From assembly GCA_036186865.1 (NCBI GenBank), contig AP025043.1, forward strand, positions 32,299,236-32,363,235: 64,000 bases of DNA, written 5' to 3'. The first letter of the stretch is position 1; each line of letters opens with the position of its first letter. A model generated the notes under the pieces. It saw only the letters and a program-made list of their open reading frames with translations, was not told where the DNA came from and made no database searches. The translations under genes and the position numbers were made by a program. Of this stretch, positions 46,501 through 55,904 are shown piece after piece. Source of the DNA: Eustoma russellianum (Eukaryota; Streptophyta; Magnoliopsida; Gentianales; Gentianaceae).

Positions 46501-47900
46501 GATATGTGCAAGACGTGGGCTCCAACAATTCCACCTTCATAACGTCCTTCACAAAGGGTTAGGCACGAGGAAGAAGACTTCCCATTGCTTCCTTAGTGAG
46601 ATAAACGTATGGTTCTAGCGAGCAAGAACCAACACTTCAAGATGGTCTTTGATCAGGCAAACTACAATGGCCCTCCTGGATGTCACCTTCAAGCAATGAC
46701 AACACATTCAAAATGCTCAACTTTGAAGGATCCTAACTTAGGTTTTTAATGCAAAACCAAGAAAACAAAGTCTCACAAGAAGTGAAGAAAATATCAAGAA
46801 TTTTTATTCATCCAAAGTTGTTCTTCCACACTCCCCAAGGGTCTTGTTTATAGCCTATAAATCGTCCCTATCAGCCTTAAGATGAATAGAAATGATTTCA
46901 AATAAGCTAGCTAACAAATGTTTTAAAATTGAAAATTGTTTGAAGTCAAAACTAAAACAAATTCTAGCTAAAATTTGAAAAGCTTGCAAGATGCCATCTC
47001 CAATATGTCTAGCCGTGTATGATGATGAATGGAGGTGTTGGAGACTTGATTTGATGTGGATGAAGTGGTTGTAATTGAATTCAAAGGTTGGTTGAAGATT
47101 GAATTCAAATTGAGTTTGAATTTAATTCAAACTTGGATTCAACTTTGAATTGTGATATCCTCTCCTCCTTGCTTCAAGAATGGCATGTGGGGGTCTTCAA
47201 ATTGCTGAAATGTTGAATTCAAATGTTGGTTGAAGATTGAATTCAAATTGAGTTTGAATTTAAATTCAAATTTGGATTCAACTTTTTATTGTGATCTCAT
47301 CTCCTTTGATCTCCAAGTTGGCGTGTGAATGGGAAGAGATTATGGCTGGAACTTCTTAAATTTGAAGACTCAAATTGGTTGAAACTTGAATTCAAATCAA
47401 GGTTGAATTTGAATTCAAGTTTATCTTCAAGTTGATCTTCACTTTGTCTTCAATTTGGCCACCCCCTATGTTGATAATTGGAGATATTTTTGAGTTCGTT
47501 TTGAAACAAGGAATTCCATCTTGGACCACATTTTGAACTTGTCTTTATGGAGATAAACATTCTTCTCAAGACAACATTCCTTTTGTCTCCTTTTTGAAAC
47601 ACACACCTCTAACCCTTTTATGGACCTCCACTTTGGCTTGGATCTTCCATGTACCTAATTTCCTACAAAGCAACACATCTAAACAAGGATCACAATGAAA
47701 CAAGACAATAAAGAATGCACGTTTTTGGAGGGGGTGGAAGAATACGTTCACAACGTGGGTTCCACGAGGTGAACCTAATGAACCTTAGGTTCATCTTGAA
47801 CATGTTTGTACAAGAAGGTTCAACTTGATGACCAAGTTCTCTTGCCCTCCTTCTTGTCATAGGACCCGTGACCTCTTGATGGGATCCCCGATCCTTATCA
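46501..47900 (-). repeat. 5' LTR of element D
   Basis: 1400 bp with terminal inverted TGATA/TATCA on the plus strand. It is near identical to the 3' LTR apart from the solo LTR insertion. It contains the uninterrupted CCCCCTATGTTG site that proves that insertion. Confidence 0.87.
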
Positions 47901-49303
47901 CATGTGCTAAAATTTTAGCATGTGTTGAATTTTGAATTGTTTCCTTGTGTGTTGCCCTCTTCGATGTCACTAATCATGTGTGGCATATCCTCTACCAATT
48001 AAAGTTCCAAATAAGCTCCACCTAGGCTCCAAAAATGTTGAACTAGGTGTGTACATTCAACTGCACATGTCCTTAATTCTTGTTATGTAAACTTTGTCAA
48101 ATAATGCATAATCTTCACATACATGGAAAATTTCAATCAGCCCTAATTTGATTTTTATAGAACACTCTAACATGTCTTGAAAATGCAAAAAGTGTCTAGA
48201 TACATGTTACATCAATGTCAAAAAGGTTCCATGTGCGTAAGGTTGTAGAAGACTGAAATTTTGACTTTCGTCGATTACGCGATTTTTCTCCGATTAATTT
48301 CAAACTTCTTACACATGTAATATTATTATGTCACACATAATATATATAAAATGAGGTGTATATTCAGCTCCAATGGCTGAGTAGAAAACGCCCCATGTGC
48401 CAAAATAACCTACAATTTGAATTCTCCACAAATTTAGGCTAAATTGTGGGTGATTTGTGTGTGTACACATGGTATACATTTGTGGCTGAATATGACATGT
48501 GGATCACGAAATTTTGGAGTATTTTTAGTTTATATAGGCTTTCCACACAAATTTAGGCTAAATTGTGGGTGATTTGTATGTGTAAACATGGTATAAATTT
48601 GTGGCTGAATATGACATGTGGATCATGAAATTTTGGAGTATTTTTAGTTTATATAGGATTTCCATCTTTATATGATAAGTACGTGACATGTCGGTGAAGT
48701 TTCGGTAGTCACCCGATACGACAAGTTTCGGTTTATGACCTTGTGACATGTCGTTATAATTTTGATGTCACTATGACTTGTAATATATGATATGACACCT
48801 GTATATACTCATAAATTTGATGTTCATATAGTGGTGTGACATTGACATACATTTATAATATATATGACGTGTCGGTGAAACATCAAAATATAAATATATA
48901 ATGTGTCTTCAAAAATATTTGTATATGAAATATATATATGTATGTGGCGTGTGATTTGAATGAAGTGAGGAGAATTTCCATTTCAAGTTTGTTTCCATAT
49001 AGCTCTCTCCAAATATGTCTTCATTCAATGTACTAGTTAGTTCATTAACTTAAGCAATTCACTTAATGAACTAGTTTATTTCATTAATCATGGCACCTAA
49101 AAATAGTATAAAGATAACAAATGTTTGCCATATGATTTAAGCTTTAACTTTTCATGGTCTGTTAGTACGAAAACATTATATATAAAAATGTAAAGTATTT
49201 TTATCACGTGCATACATCAAGTAACACTTACTTCATGCATTTCGTGAATACGTAACATTTAAAACATGCATTTTCGAATCACTCAAACCTCGATTTCTCA
49301 ACA
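47901..49303 (-). repeat. Sire3 LTR C, right fragment
   Basis: Matches the outer 1.4 kb of LTRs A and B and starts on the minus strand TGTTGAGAAATCG. It contains a local 119-bp tandem duplication (48428-48665) absent from A, B and E. Confidence 0.83.
48428..48665. repeat. 119-bp tandem duplication in LTR C
   Basis: Two copies of the block running from ACAAATTTAGGCTAAATTG to TTTATATAGG(C/A)TTTCC, differing at about six positions. Single-copy in the other Sire3 LTRs. Confidence 0.88.
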
Positions 49304-50450
49304 ATCTCCCTCTTTTGATGATTTACGAAATAACATTTATCCATGATTTAAATGTGATTGCTCCCCCTACAATTATGCACAAATTTAAATTTGGAATTTC
49401 ATATCGCTCCCCCTTAAACATCATCAAAAGTATAAGTAAGAATGGAAAGAAGTAGCAGTTTATAGCATATCAACAGAAATCATGCATTTCAAGTGCGTTC
49501 TTAAGGGTTATTGATTCAACCCTTTGCAAGAATATCTTTTGGTACCCAAACTTGGGTGACCATTCTCGGTCTTACAAAAGGTGATAAAAGAGATGAAGAA
49601 ACAATATAATAAGTGTTAGCGGCATGTCTATTTGGCCTATGGTAGAGAATATCATTATGAGCATGATAAGATCTTTGTTTTTTATATGCATTTGTGTTAA
49701 TGTGCATGGTGCATGGTCTAGATGCCTTTGTGTTGTATGAATGTCGCGTATGCATCAATGGTTTCCTTTCATATCGATACGGTACATAATTAATTTTGTA
49801 TGTGATGAAATAGAAGGAGTACGACTAGATATAATGGGTGGTGCACTAGATATCTTCTTAGGTCGTACAATTGCATGCGTTTCTTTAGAAGATAGAACAA
49901 AGTTTGTAGACTTGTTTTGTACCTTATTTTCTTCAACGTACCCTAATTTGGTTTTATAATTTTCATGCTTTTCAGAAGAAATAAGGCGATCTAACATGGA
50001 AGTACCCGCATCAAATAGTTTTACTGTATTTTCGAAATCTGCATTTATTGATTTCAAATTTGAAATCTCGTCTTTCAACTCAATGTTCTTGGATTTTAAG
50101 GATGAAATCTCAAATTTTAATGAATTTATCATGCAATTGACTCTTCTTTTGAATCGTTTAATTGAGATACAAGGTTCGTGTTCGAAGATTCTAATAATTT
50201 CTTGTCTTCAATTAAAGGTTTCTTTTGTTTTGCAAGAGTCTTAGCAAACTTATGTAATTCAAGATATTGAACATACAGATCATGATACGATGGTTCAGAA
50301 TCTCAATCAGAATAAGAATTTACATCACTATCAAAAGGTGGAGGCCTTTGGCTTGACATACCTTCTTGGTCGGTTTCATGGCTAGGGGATGCTGCCTCAC
50401 AAAGATTGTTAGATCTTCTTGTTGTGAGTGTACCTCACTCTAATACCACT
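49304..50450 (-). pseudogene. Sire3 body 2: gag-only internal region
   Basis: 1147 bp with the same structure as body 1. From the PBS side: MSSQRPPPFDSDVNS at 50359, a stop near 50305, EPSYHDLYVQYLELHKF, and coiled coil. A 1-2 nt shift leads into the open frame 50132-49755 (MINSLKFEISSLKSKN, MLDRLISSEKHEN, LGYVEENKVQNKS). Further on come HNDILYHRPNRHAA and VTQVWVPKDILAKG (49516), the peptide at the Gag/protease border in full Sireviruses. Then the PPT region. It is more damaged than body 1, but the deletion ends are the same. Confidence 0.8.
50437..50448 (-). promoter_or_regulatory. Primer binding site, Sire3 body 2
   Basis: The minus strand reads TGGTATTAGAGT (10 of 12 to the initiator tRNA-Met PBS), just after LTR E ends. 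Confidence 0.8.
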
Positions 50451-52066
50451 TGTAGGACCTATATAGTAGCACTTGAAGGGGGGTTGAATAGTGAGTGCGG
50501 AAAATTCGGTTTTTAAAACCTTTTGGACCAAATAACTCACTTTTGAAAATAGTTTCTATTTTCAGATTCTCATTTGATTAATCTAGATGAGTTGGTTGTA
50601 GATCTCCAAAAACAATGAAATTTGGTGAAATGTGCTATGCATGTCTAATAAAAGTGCATATTAAAGTTCGAAGCCTAACCCCTTGAAAACACATTTTGGT
50701 ACAGATTGCGTCAATCTGCCAGAAAATGTACTCCGAAATAAAAAATTTATTTTTATTAATTGGAAACTCTAAATGACTTGAAACTTTTATGGTATGACCC
50801 TCAAGATGTGTACTTTAATGGGTTAAAATAGTTTTTTGAAATTCCTATGGTAAATATGTCAATCACGTTGATGTTCTCAACCTTTGCAAATCTGAGAATC
50901 ACATTACACTAGTCTCAGAACTATTAACATTTGACTAACTTATAGTTATCCAAATTAAATGAATCTTGTGCAAAATGAAAGCTAGGACGTGTGGCTATGT
51001 TTCTGAAAAATTTGGTGATTTTTTAAAATCATTTTCTAATTAAAATGATACAGAAAAGAGGAACTAAAAGTAAAAGTGTTGAAAAGTAAGAACACTGAGA
51101 TTTTTATACTGGTTCAGTAAGACAACCTACTCCAGCCTTCGAGGACACCTTCTTTGGTATTCACTAAATACACAAACACCTTGACACAAGGTTGACTAGA
51201 GTTAAACACCAACTCCACCCTTTTACAATCAAACAAGCAAACAAAACAACACGAACACCACCACCGATCGAATAAAGGCTTGATCACACCTTGATCAACC
51301 TTTTACACGAGATGAACATATGTGGGTGGTTTACAAAAAACCTACATAGTATATTGGAAAACATGTATGATAGGCTTGAGGCTAATAGCAAGAGAAAAGA
51401 ATGGAAGAAGAAGAGAGTAGTCTTGCTTTGGACTTTTAAGAATATCAACTTTTCTTAGCCTTGCTTGCACCATCTTGTCCATTTTTATAGTGTTGTTGGC
51501 TGACCCTAAGATTTGATTTCTCCTTGGAAATTGTCTTGAATACCCTTGGAATATTGCTTTGTATAGATGGTGACACAACCTTGCTTACTTGGCGCAACAC
51601 GATTGGACAAATGACTTGTCTTCGCCTAGTTGTCCTTGATAGGTCATCTTTAATCCACCTTGACACTCCTTAAATGAGCTGGAATTTCTTATTAAAAATC
51701 TGAAACATGTGCTCAAAAGCAAGGTGAATAACTTCCGAATAATCATGATGTGAACCCCTTAAATTTTGGAATAAAATTGAAGACAAAATGGGGTTAAAAA
51801 TCAGCCACTCAAACAACATGTGCTGAAATTTCAGCATGTATTGTATTTTGAATTGTTTTCTAGTGTGTTGCCATCTTCAATGTCACCAATCATGTTTTTA
51901 CTCAAACAACATGTGCTGAAATTTCAACACTTTTTACACATTCAAGACATTTTTGAAAATCATTTGCTAATTAGTGTATTTTGAATTGTTTCTTCATTTC
52001 TTTTCTCACCTTTTGTAAGACCGAGAATGGTCACCCAAGTTTGGTCATCTTCAATGATACTCTAAC
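50451..52066 (-). repeat. Sire3 LTR E, left part
   Basis: Minus-strand LTR ending TAGGTCCTACA. Homologous to LTRs A-C up to about 51893, then replaced by filler DNA to 52061. It is interrupted at 52067 by gypsy P and continues at 63140. Confidence 0.83.
51895..52061. other. Patchwork filler DNA in LTR E
   Basis: About 165 bp replace roughly 200 bp of normal LTR. The pieces are: ACTCAAACAACATGTGCTGA copied from 51808; CACTTTTTACACATTCAAGA (51928-51950), the reverse complement of LTR text at 63145-63166; TTTTTGAAAATCATTTGCTA (51950-51969), as at 24727; TGTATTTTGAATTGTTT, as at 51842; and 52003-52043, the reverse complement of 49543-49583 in body 2. Confidence 0.75.
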
Positions 52067-52359
52067 TGTTGTAACCCAATTATAGAATCCTTCTTGTACC
52101 TAAGGTTGAGTTGGTGGACATGTGACAATGTACGCTTGCGTTTCGAATTGATTAAGTTAATGATCATTATAAGTATATCATGAAGAGTACTGTGTGTATT
52201 ACAAGAAAGGATCCAATTACTCCATGTCTTTGTGAGTTTCGGCCATAGCCAAGAAGGGCTATTTCTAAAATCCCTATTTAAATATAAACTAATGGCATAA
52301 ATGTGTATCATTTTTTTTAGAAAAACAAAAGGGATGGCAAAATAAATTACAAAAGCTAG

Positions 52360-52381
52360 TTGGGGTCATTAAAGACCCCAA
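52360..52381 (+). promoter_or_regulatory. Hairpin TTGGGGTC-ATTAAA-GACCCCAA
   Basis: Perfect 8-bp arms, followed by ACCGCCGGCTGCATT. Repeated in the 3' LTR at about 60774-60795. Degenerate forms occur in the Q LTRs, and a GCAGCCGGCGGCTGC palindrome occurs in R (about 8883). Confidence 0.65.
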
Positions 52382-52445
52382 CCGCCGGCTGCATTAAGAG
52401 GGAAAGGGGGAGGGAGGCTAATTAAGTGAAGGGTGGCTAGATTAA

Positions 52446-52567
52446 TGAGGTGTAACCTAACCAAACCTAAAAGAAACTAGGGTTAGTCAAAAGAAACTAA
52501 GGTTAGCCTAAAGTAACCATAGTTAGTAGTAAAGTAACCTTGGTTAACCAAAGGTAACCAAGGTTAA
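52446..52567 (+). promoter_or_regulatory. Cluster of AACC/GGTTA motifs
   Basis: Repeated ACCTAACC, AGTAACCATAGTTA, GTAACCTTGGTTAACC and GTAACCAAGGTTAA within about 120 bp. Matching clusters lie at 60860-60981, 36672-36812 and, inverted, 32935-33065. ACCTAACC-like cores are known R2R3-MYB binding sequences, so an enhancer role is plausible. Confidence 0.55.
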
Positions 52568-54552
52568 GACATCTAATTTGAAAAGGTTAGGACAAAACCC
52601 TCACCCCATCCCTTATACCCAACGGCTAACCTAGCCAAGAGAAGAAGAGTTTTTCCCAAAATACACTTGAGCACTCCCTAGATTTCAAACACTCCAAAGT
52701 GTCTCCTTCTCTCCCTTTTTCTTTCCAACCCCACGGTCAAGAGGAGCACCAAGAAGGAGTTTATTCCTCCAAAGCTAAGTGACATTAGGTAAGTGTTCTT
52801 AGCCTCTTAAGAAGACATCTATACTTTCATGAAGATGAAACTCATGGTGTACCTCTCTTTGCTCAAACCGTGACCCTTAGTGGTCTCTAGGAACAAGGAT
52901 CTCAAGCATTCAAGAGCTCTAGCTTAAGAGAAGCTTGGACACTACTCAAACTCCTTTTGGTAAGCCATCTAGCTTTCTTTTTTAAAGGGATGTTGAGATA
53001 AAAATATAGACTAACTATATTCCTTTCTTTCTCCTCACCCTACCGTGGGAATGCTTGTGTAGAAGAGAGAAAGACTTCAACTTTTTCACCTTTCCAAGAA
53101 GAGTAAGCAAACAAGGCAAGTACACTATACTCTTTATGGTTTAGACGTGAAAGTGTGTGCATGAATGGCTAGAAATACCTAAGATCCAATCTTAGTTGTA
53201 AAATGGTAAGTTGGAAGGCCAAAACTTTCGGCCTTAGACATTTAAATGTGTAGGAGTGGAACCTTGCTCCAAAGAAGTGTTCTTTGAGGGTTATATGCAT
53301 ATTTATGTGATAATCTAGTCTTAGATGTGTTAAAGATCCTTTCTTTTATGATGAAATGCTCACGGTGGAAGGGTTAAGGGAAGATGGGTGATTTTACATG
53401 AAAAATGTCAAGATAGCAAGGAAATGGGAACAAGTTTTGATCTTGTTGTGTGATAGGCTTAATATACTCTTGGTTATATCATTTTCTTGTATGCACCAAA
53501 TAATGAGGCTGTTGGTGAAGGGTGCGTGTGTGCATCTCAAAATTTTTACTAAGTGTGGGTAGCAAAATGTGAACTAAGGGCATTTAGGAAGAGAATATGA
53601 ACACTGGAAAATTCTGGAGCTGGACCGAAATTTAGGCTGTTTTGTGAAGCCAGAATAAGGACCTTAGGAACCTTCAATTCCACTGATTTTTGGTATGCTA
53701 TTAGGTTTATGTGTTTTTTAGATGTAAGAGTTGGAATCACCTTAAAAAGAGCCACGGTTTATTTTTAATGAATTTCCTACTGAGATTGGTCCTGCTGGAA
53801 AAAGCGGTACTGGACAGAATGTAAGTAACGTGTTTGGAAGTCTAAAAATGGACCTTAGGGGTGTGCAAATCCACTAATTTTCGGCATGGTACTAACATCA
53901 TGAACAAAGAAGAGGTGGCAGTTGGAATTATGTCCAAATAAGCTGTGGTTTATTTTTAATAAATTTTCTAGTAAAACGGGTCAAACTGAAATATGGTGGA
54001 TAGACAGAATTTGTGTCACACTTTGCATGATCTGGAAAAGAGCCTTAGGAAATTGAAAATGGGCTAAAAATCGACAGGAGGCTAGCTCAACGAGTTTATT
54101 AAGTTGGAGAGTTGGAATTTCTAGAAAAAGAGTAAAGGATTGATCACAATAAATTTTATAGTGAAATATGGTCATTTCAGAATTCAAATTACATCGTTCT
54201 ATGAAAAAGAGCAAACGAGTCCCTTATTGACATCGTAATTCCACAGTGCATGCATGGCATTCACTTATGACATTTACGGAGAAGAACATGTGGTCAAATT
54301 GGTCTAACACGTGCAATTTAGTAGGAAATTCCTAAGGGGAAGTGGACACTACCAAGCTGGAAATTTCCAGCATGACAACGAAAAGTGTCTAATCGTTTAC
54401 GCCCTGCATTATGCCATCGTTTGCACGTCACATGTCATTGCATTGCATCATCATCATGCGCATGATTTACAGCATGTCTTTTATGAGAAAGAAAGATGAA
54501 AAGCGTTTTCAAAAGATGATTTTTGAAAAGAATGATTCCCCACCGGTACCGT

Positions 54553-54690
54553 GTGTGAGTATGAACTTGGCCAGTATGAACCTGAGCAGATCCGGGTTAA
54601 GTGATCTGAGAGTATGAACCTGAGCAGATCCGGGTTAAGTGATCTGAGAGTATGAACCTGAGCAGATCCGGGTTAAGTGATCTGAGAGAA
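54553..54690 (+). repeat. Minisatellite in family P 5' LTR
   Basis: Three exact 38-bp units made of AGTATGAACCTGAGCAG followed by ATCCGGGTTAAGTGATCTGAG. The 3' LTR has two units and, instead, a duplicated GACCGTGCGGGCCC(G/A)GAA block at about 62179-62265. Confidence 0.92.
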
Positions 54691-55167
54691 TGACCGTGCG
54701 GGCCCGGAATAGAATAGACCCGGCAAGTATGATGACGTTACCGTTCCGAATCCGGGAGTAATAGATTCGAAGGGGAGAAGTTACCGCCTCAGATCCGGGA
54801 AGATAGATCTGAACACTCTAGTGTTTTACGATGACGATGATTTTAAAGAAAACATGAAATAGCATATTTCATTTCATCACGATGCATCACATGAACATAT
54901 GCATGCTTGTTGCATTTATGTAGCGACTCAGAAGCTTTAAGTCGTGACGACACGGTAGACCCTAAGTGATGATTTCTTATTGTGTTTTTCATTAATATAA
55001 GTTACAGACCTTAATGTTATATGCTGCTTCGATTGGTGATGTTACTTAAGTTATGATCTTGTCACAATAAGCGATGATCCTTATTGAATGTGGGACGAAG
55101 GACAGGTATGCTTCTAAACCAAATAATGTTTGGGGTTCGGTTCTTGTTCGCACTTTCCATTTAACTC

Positions 55168-55284
55168 ATGATTATTATAGTATACTTGCTGGTGACATTG
55201 TCACTCACCCTATTTTTCTCTCCAGAGATGGTAGGAGAAAAAATAGAATGGATTGATGACGAACCTAGGGTTCCTTACCCGTGA
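55168..55284 (+). CDS. Conserved LTR micro-ORF, 38 aa, family P 5' LTR
   Basis: ATG 55168 to TGA 55282-55284. The N-terminal half is hydrophobic (MIIIVYLLVTLSLTLFF, about 17 residues, one possible membrane span). It is followed by SPEMVGEK, IEWIDDEP and RVPYP. The family R peptide has the same start, the same length within one residue and the same tail. Codons in the shared blocks differ mostly at silent sites (for example GAA/GAG, CCT/CCG, AGG/AGA, ATT/ATC across P, Q and R). The stop is 325 nt before the LTR end and the frame precedes gag. A CAG within CTCTCCAG/AG looks like a 3' splice site in the same region. The coding signal extends upstream of it, but the tail could also be a spliced exon. 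The function is unknown. Confidence 0.5.
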   Translation: MIIIVYLLVTLSLTLFFSPEMVGEKIEWIDDEPRVPYP

Positions 55285-55611
55285 GTGCACTGGAGGATGG
55301 CCAGGACTAGAAGACCGAACTTGTCAGCTTTAAGGAATTGACTGAGTAATGTAATGGAGTTGGAAAACAATTTACTTTTGTCGCTTTCTGCTACAATGAT
55401 GTGGGTTGTAAACCTTAAGTGGTTGTGATGTCGTTTTAAATGTGAAGTCTTAAATTCTGCCACGGTTTCACTTATTTGTTGCGCGAAAGCACGAAAATCC
55501 ATGTATTGCTATCATGGATCATGACGCGTATGGATGACGCCTAGTACTCTCCTTAGTGAAGTACGGCGGGTGCACCGACTTCGGCGGGGCCGGGGTGCGG
55601 GGCGCCACAGG

Positions 55612-55623
55612 TGGTATCAGAGC
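55612..55623 (+). promoter_or_regulatory. Primer binding site of gypsy P
   Basis: TGGTATCAGAGC, an exact initiator tRNA-Met PBS, 2 nt after the LTR end. Confidence 0.95.
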
Positions 55624-55904
55624 TAAGGCTCCAGATCCGGGCAGAATGTAGAACTAAGTTGTGATCATAGTCAACTAAGGTTGATCTTAGACCTAAGAAT
55701 TGATCTTAGATGAGAGTTGACCCTAGAACAGAACGACTTCGACCGGCAAATTAGGGCACGGCCCAATGATAGGTCCAACTAATGACCTATCGTAAATTTA
55801 AATAATAGTATATGCATGCATATGTTCTTCCGATACGCCAAATTAAATTATGTTACTAGTTGTGACGTTCCTGTACTGAATAAAGTCGACACTGCGTGCT
55901 GCAG

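Larger units (their letters stand above)
35090..47900 (-). mobile_element. Ty3-gypsy element D, CRM-like chromovirus
   Basis: Minus-strand element with 1.40-kb LTRs (46501-47900, and 35090-36057 plus 39979-40412), a PBS, gag, protease, RT, RNase H and integrase in order, and a PPT. The LTR ends are TGATA/TATCA on the intact copy. The Gag (AEEYLEWETKVDLIF), the integrase tail ([34 protein letters not shown]) and a pol frame that runs into the 3' LTR resemble the CRM clade as I remember it. No canonical chromodomain is seen. The flanks GGCAT and CATGT do not match, and about 600 bp of the host LTR C is missing, so insertion was accompanied or followed by deletion. Every domain has breaks. Confidence 0.82.
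52067..55609 (+). repeat. 5' LTR of gypsy P (3.54 kb)
   Basis: TGTTGTAACCC to GGGCGCCACA. From the start it contains a hairpin (52360-52381), an AACC/GGTTA motif cluster (52446-52567), donor-like sites (52789, 52960, 53116), a minisatellite (54553-54690), the micro-ORF (55168-55284) and a conserved U5 end box (55549-55580). No other coding is seen. Confidence 0.92.

Noticed and set aside
54553..54690. Short regular repeats resembling a CRISPR array
   Set aside because: Units are contiguous without unique spacers, there are only three, and they sit in a plant LTR.
55074..55256. 60-codon frame present in both P LTRs, overlapping the micro-ORF in another frame
   Set aside because: Its presence in both LTRs only reflects their common origin. 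The frame is not kept in families Q and R, while the overlapping EWIDDEP frame is.
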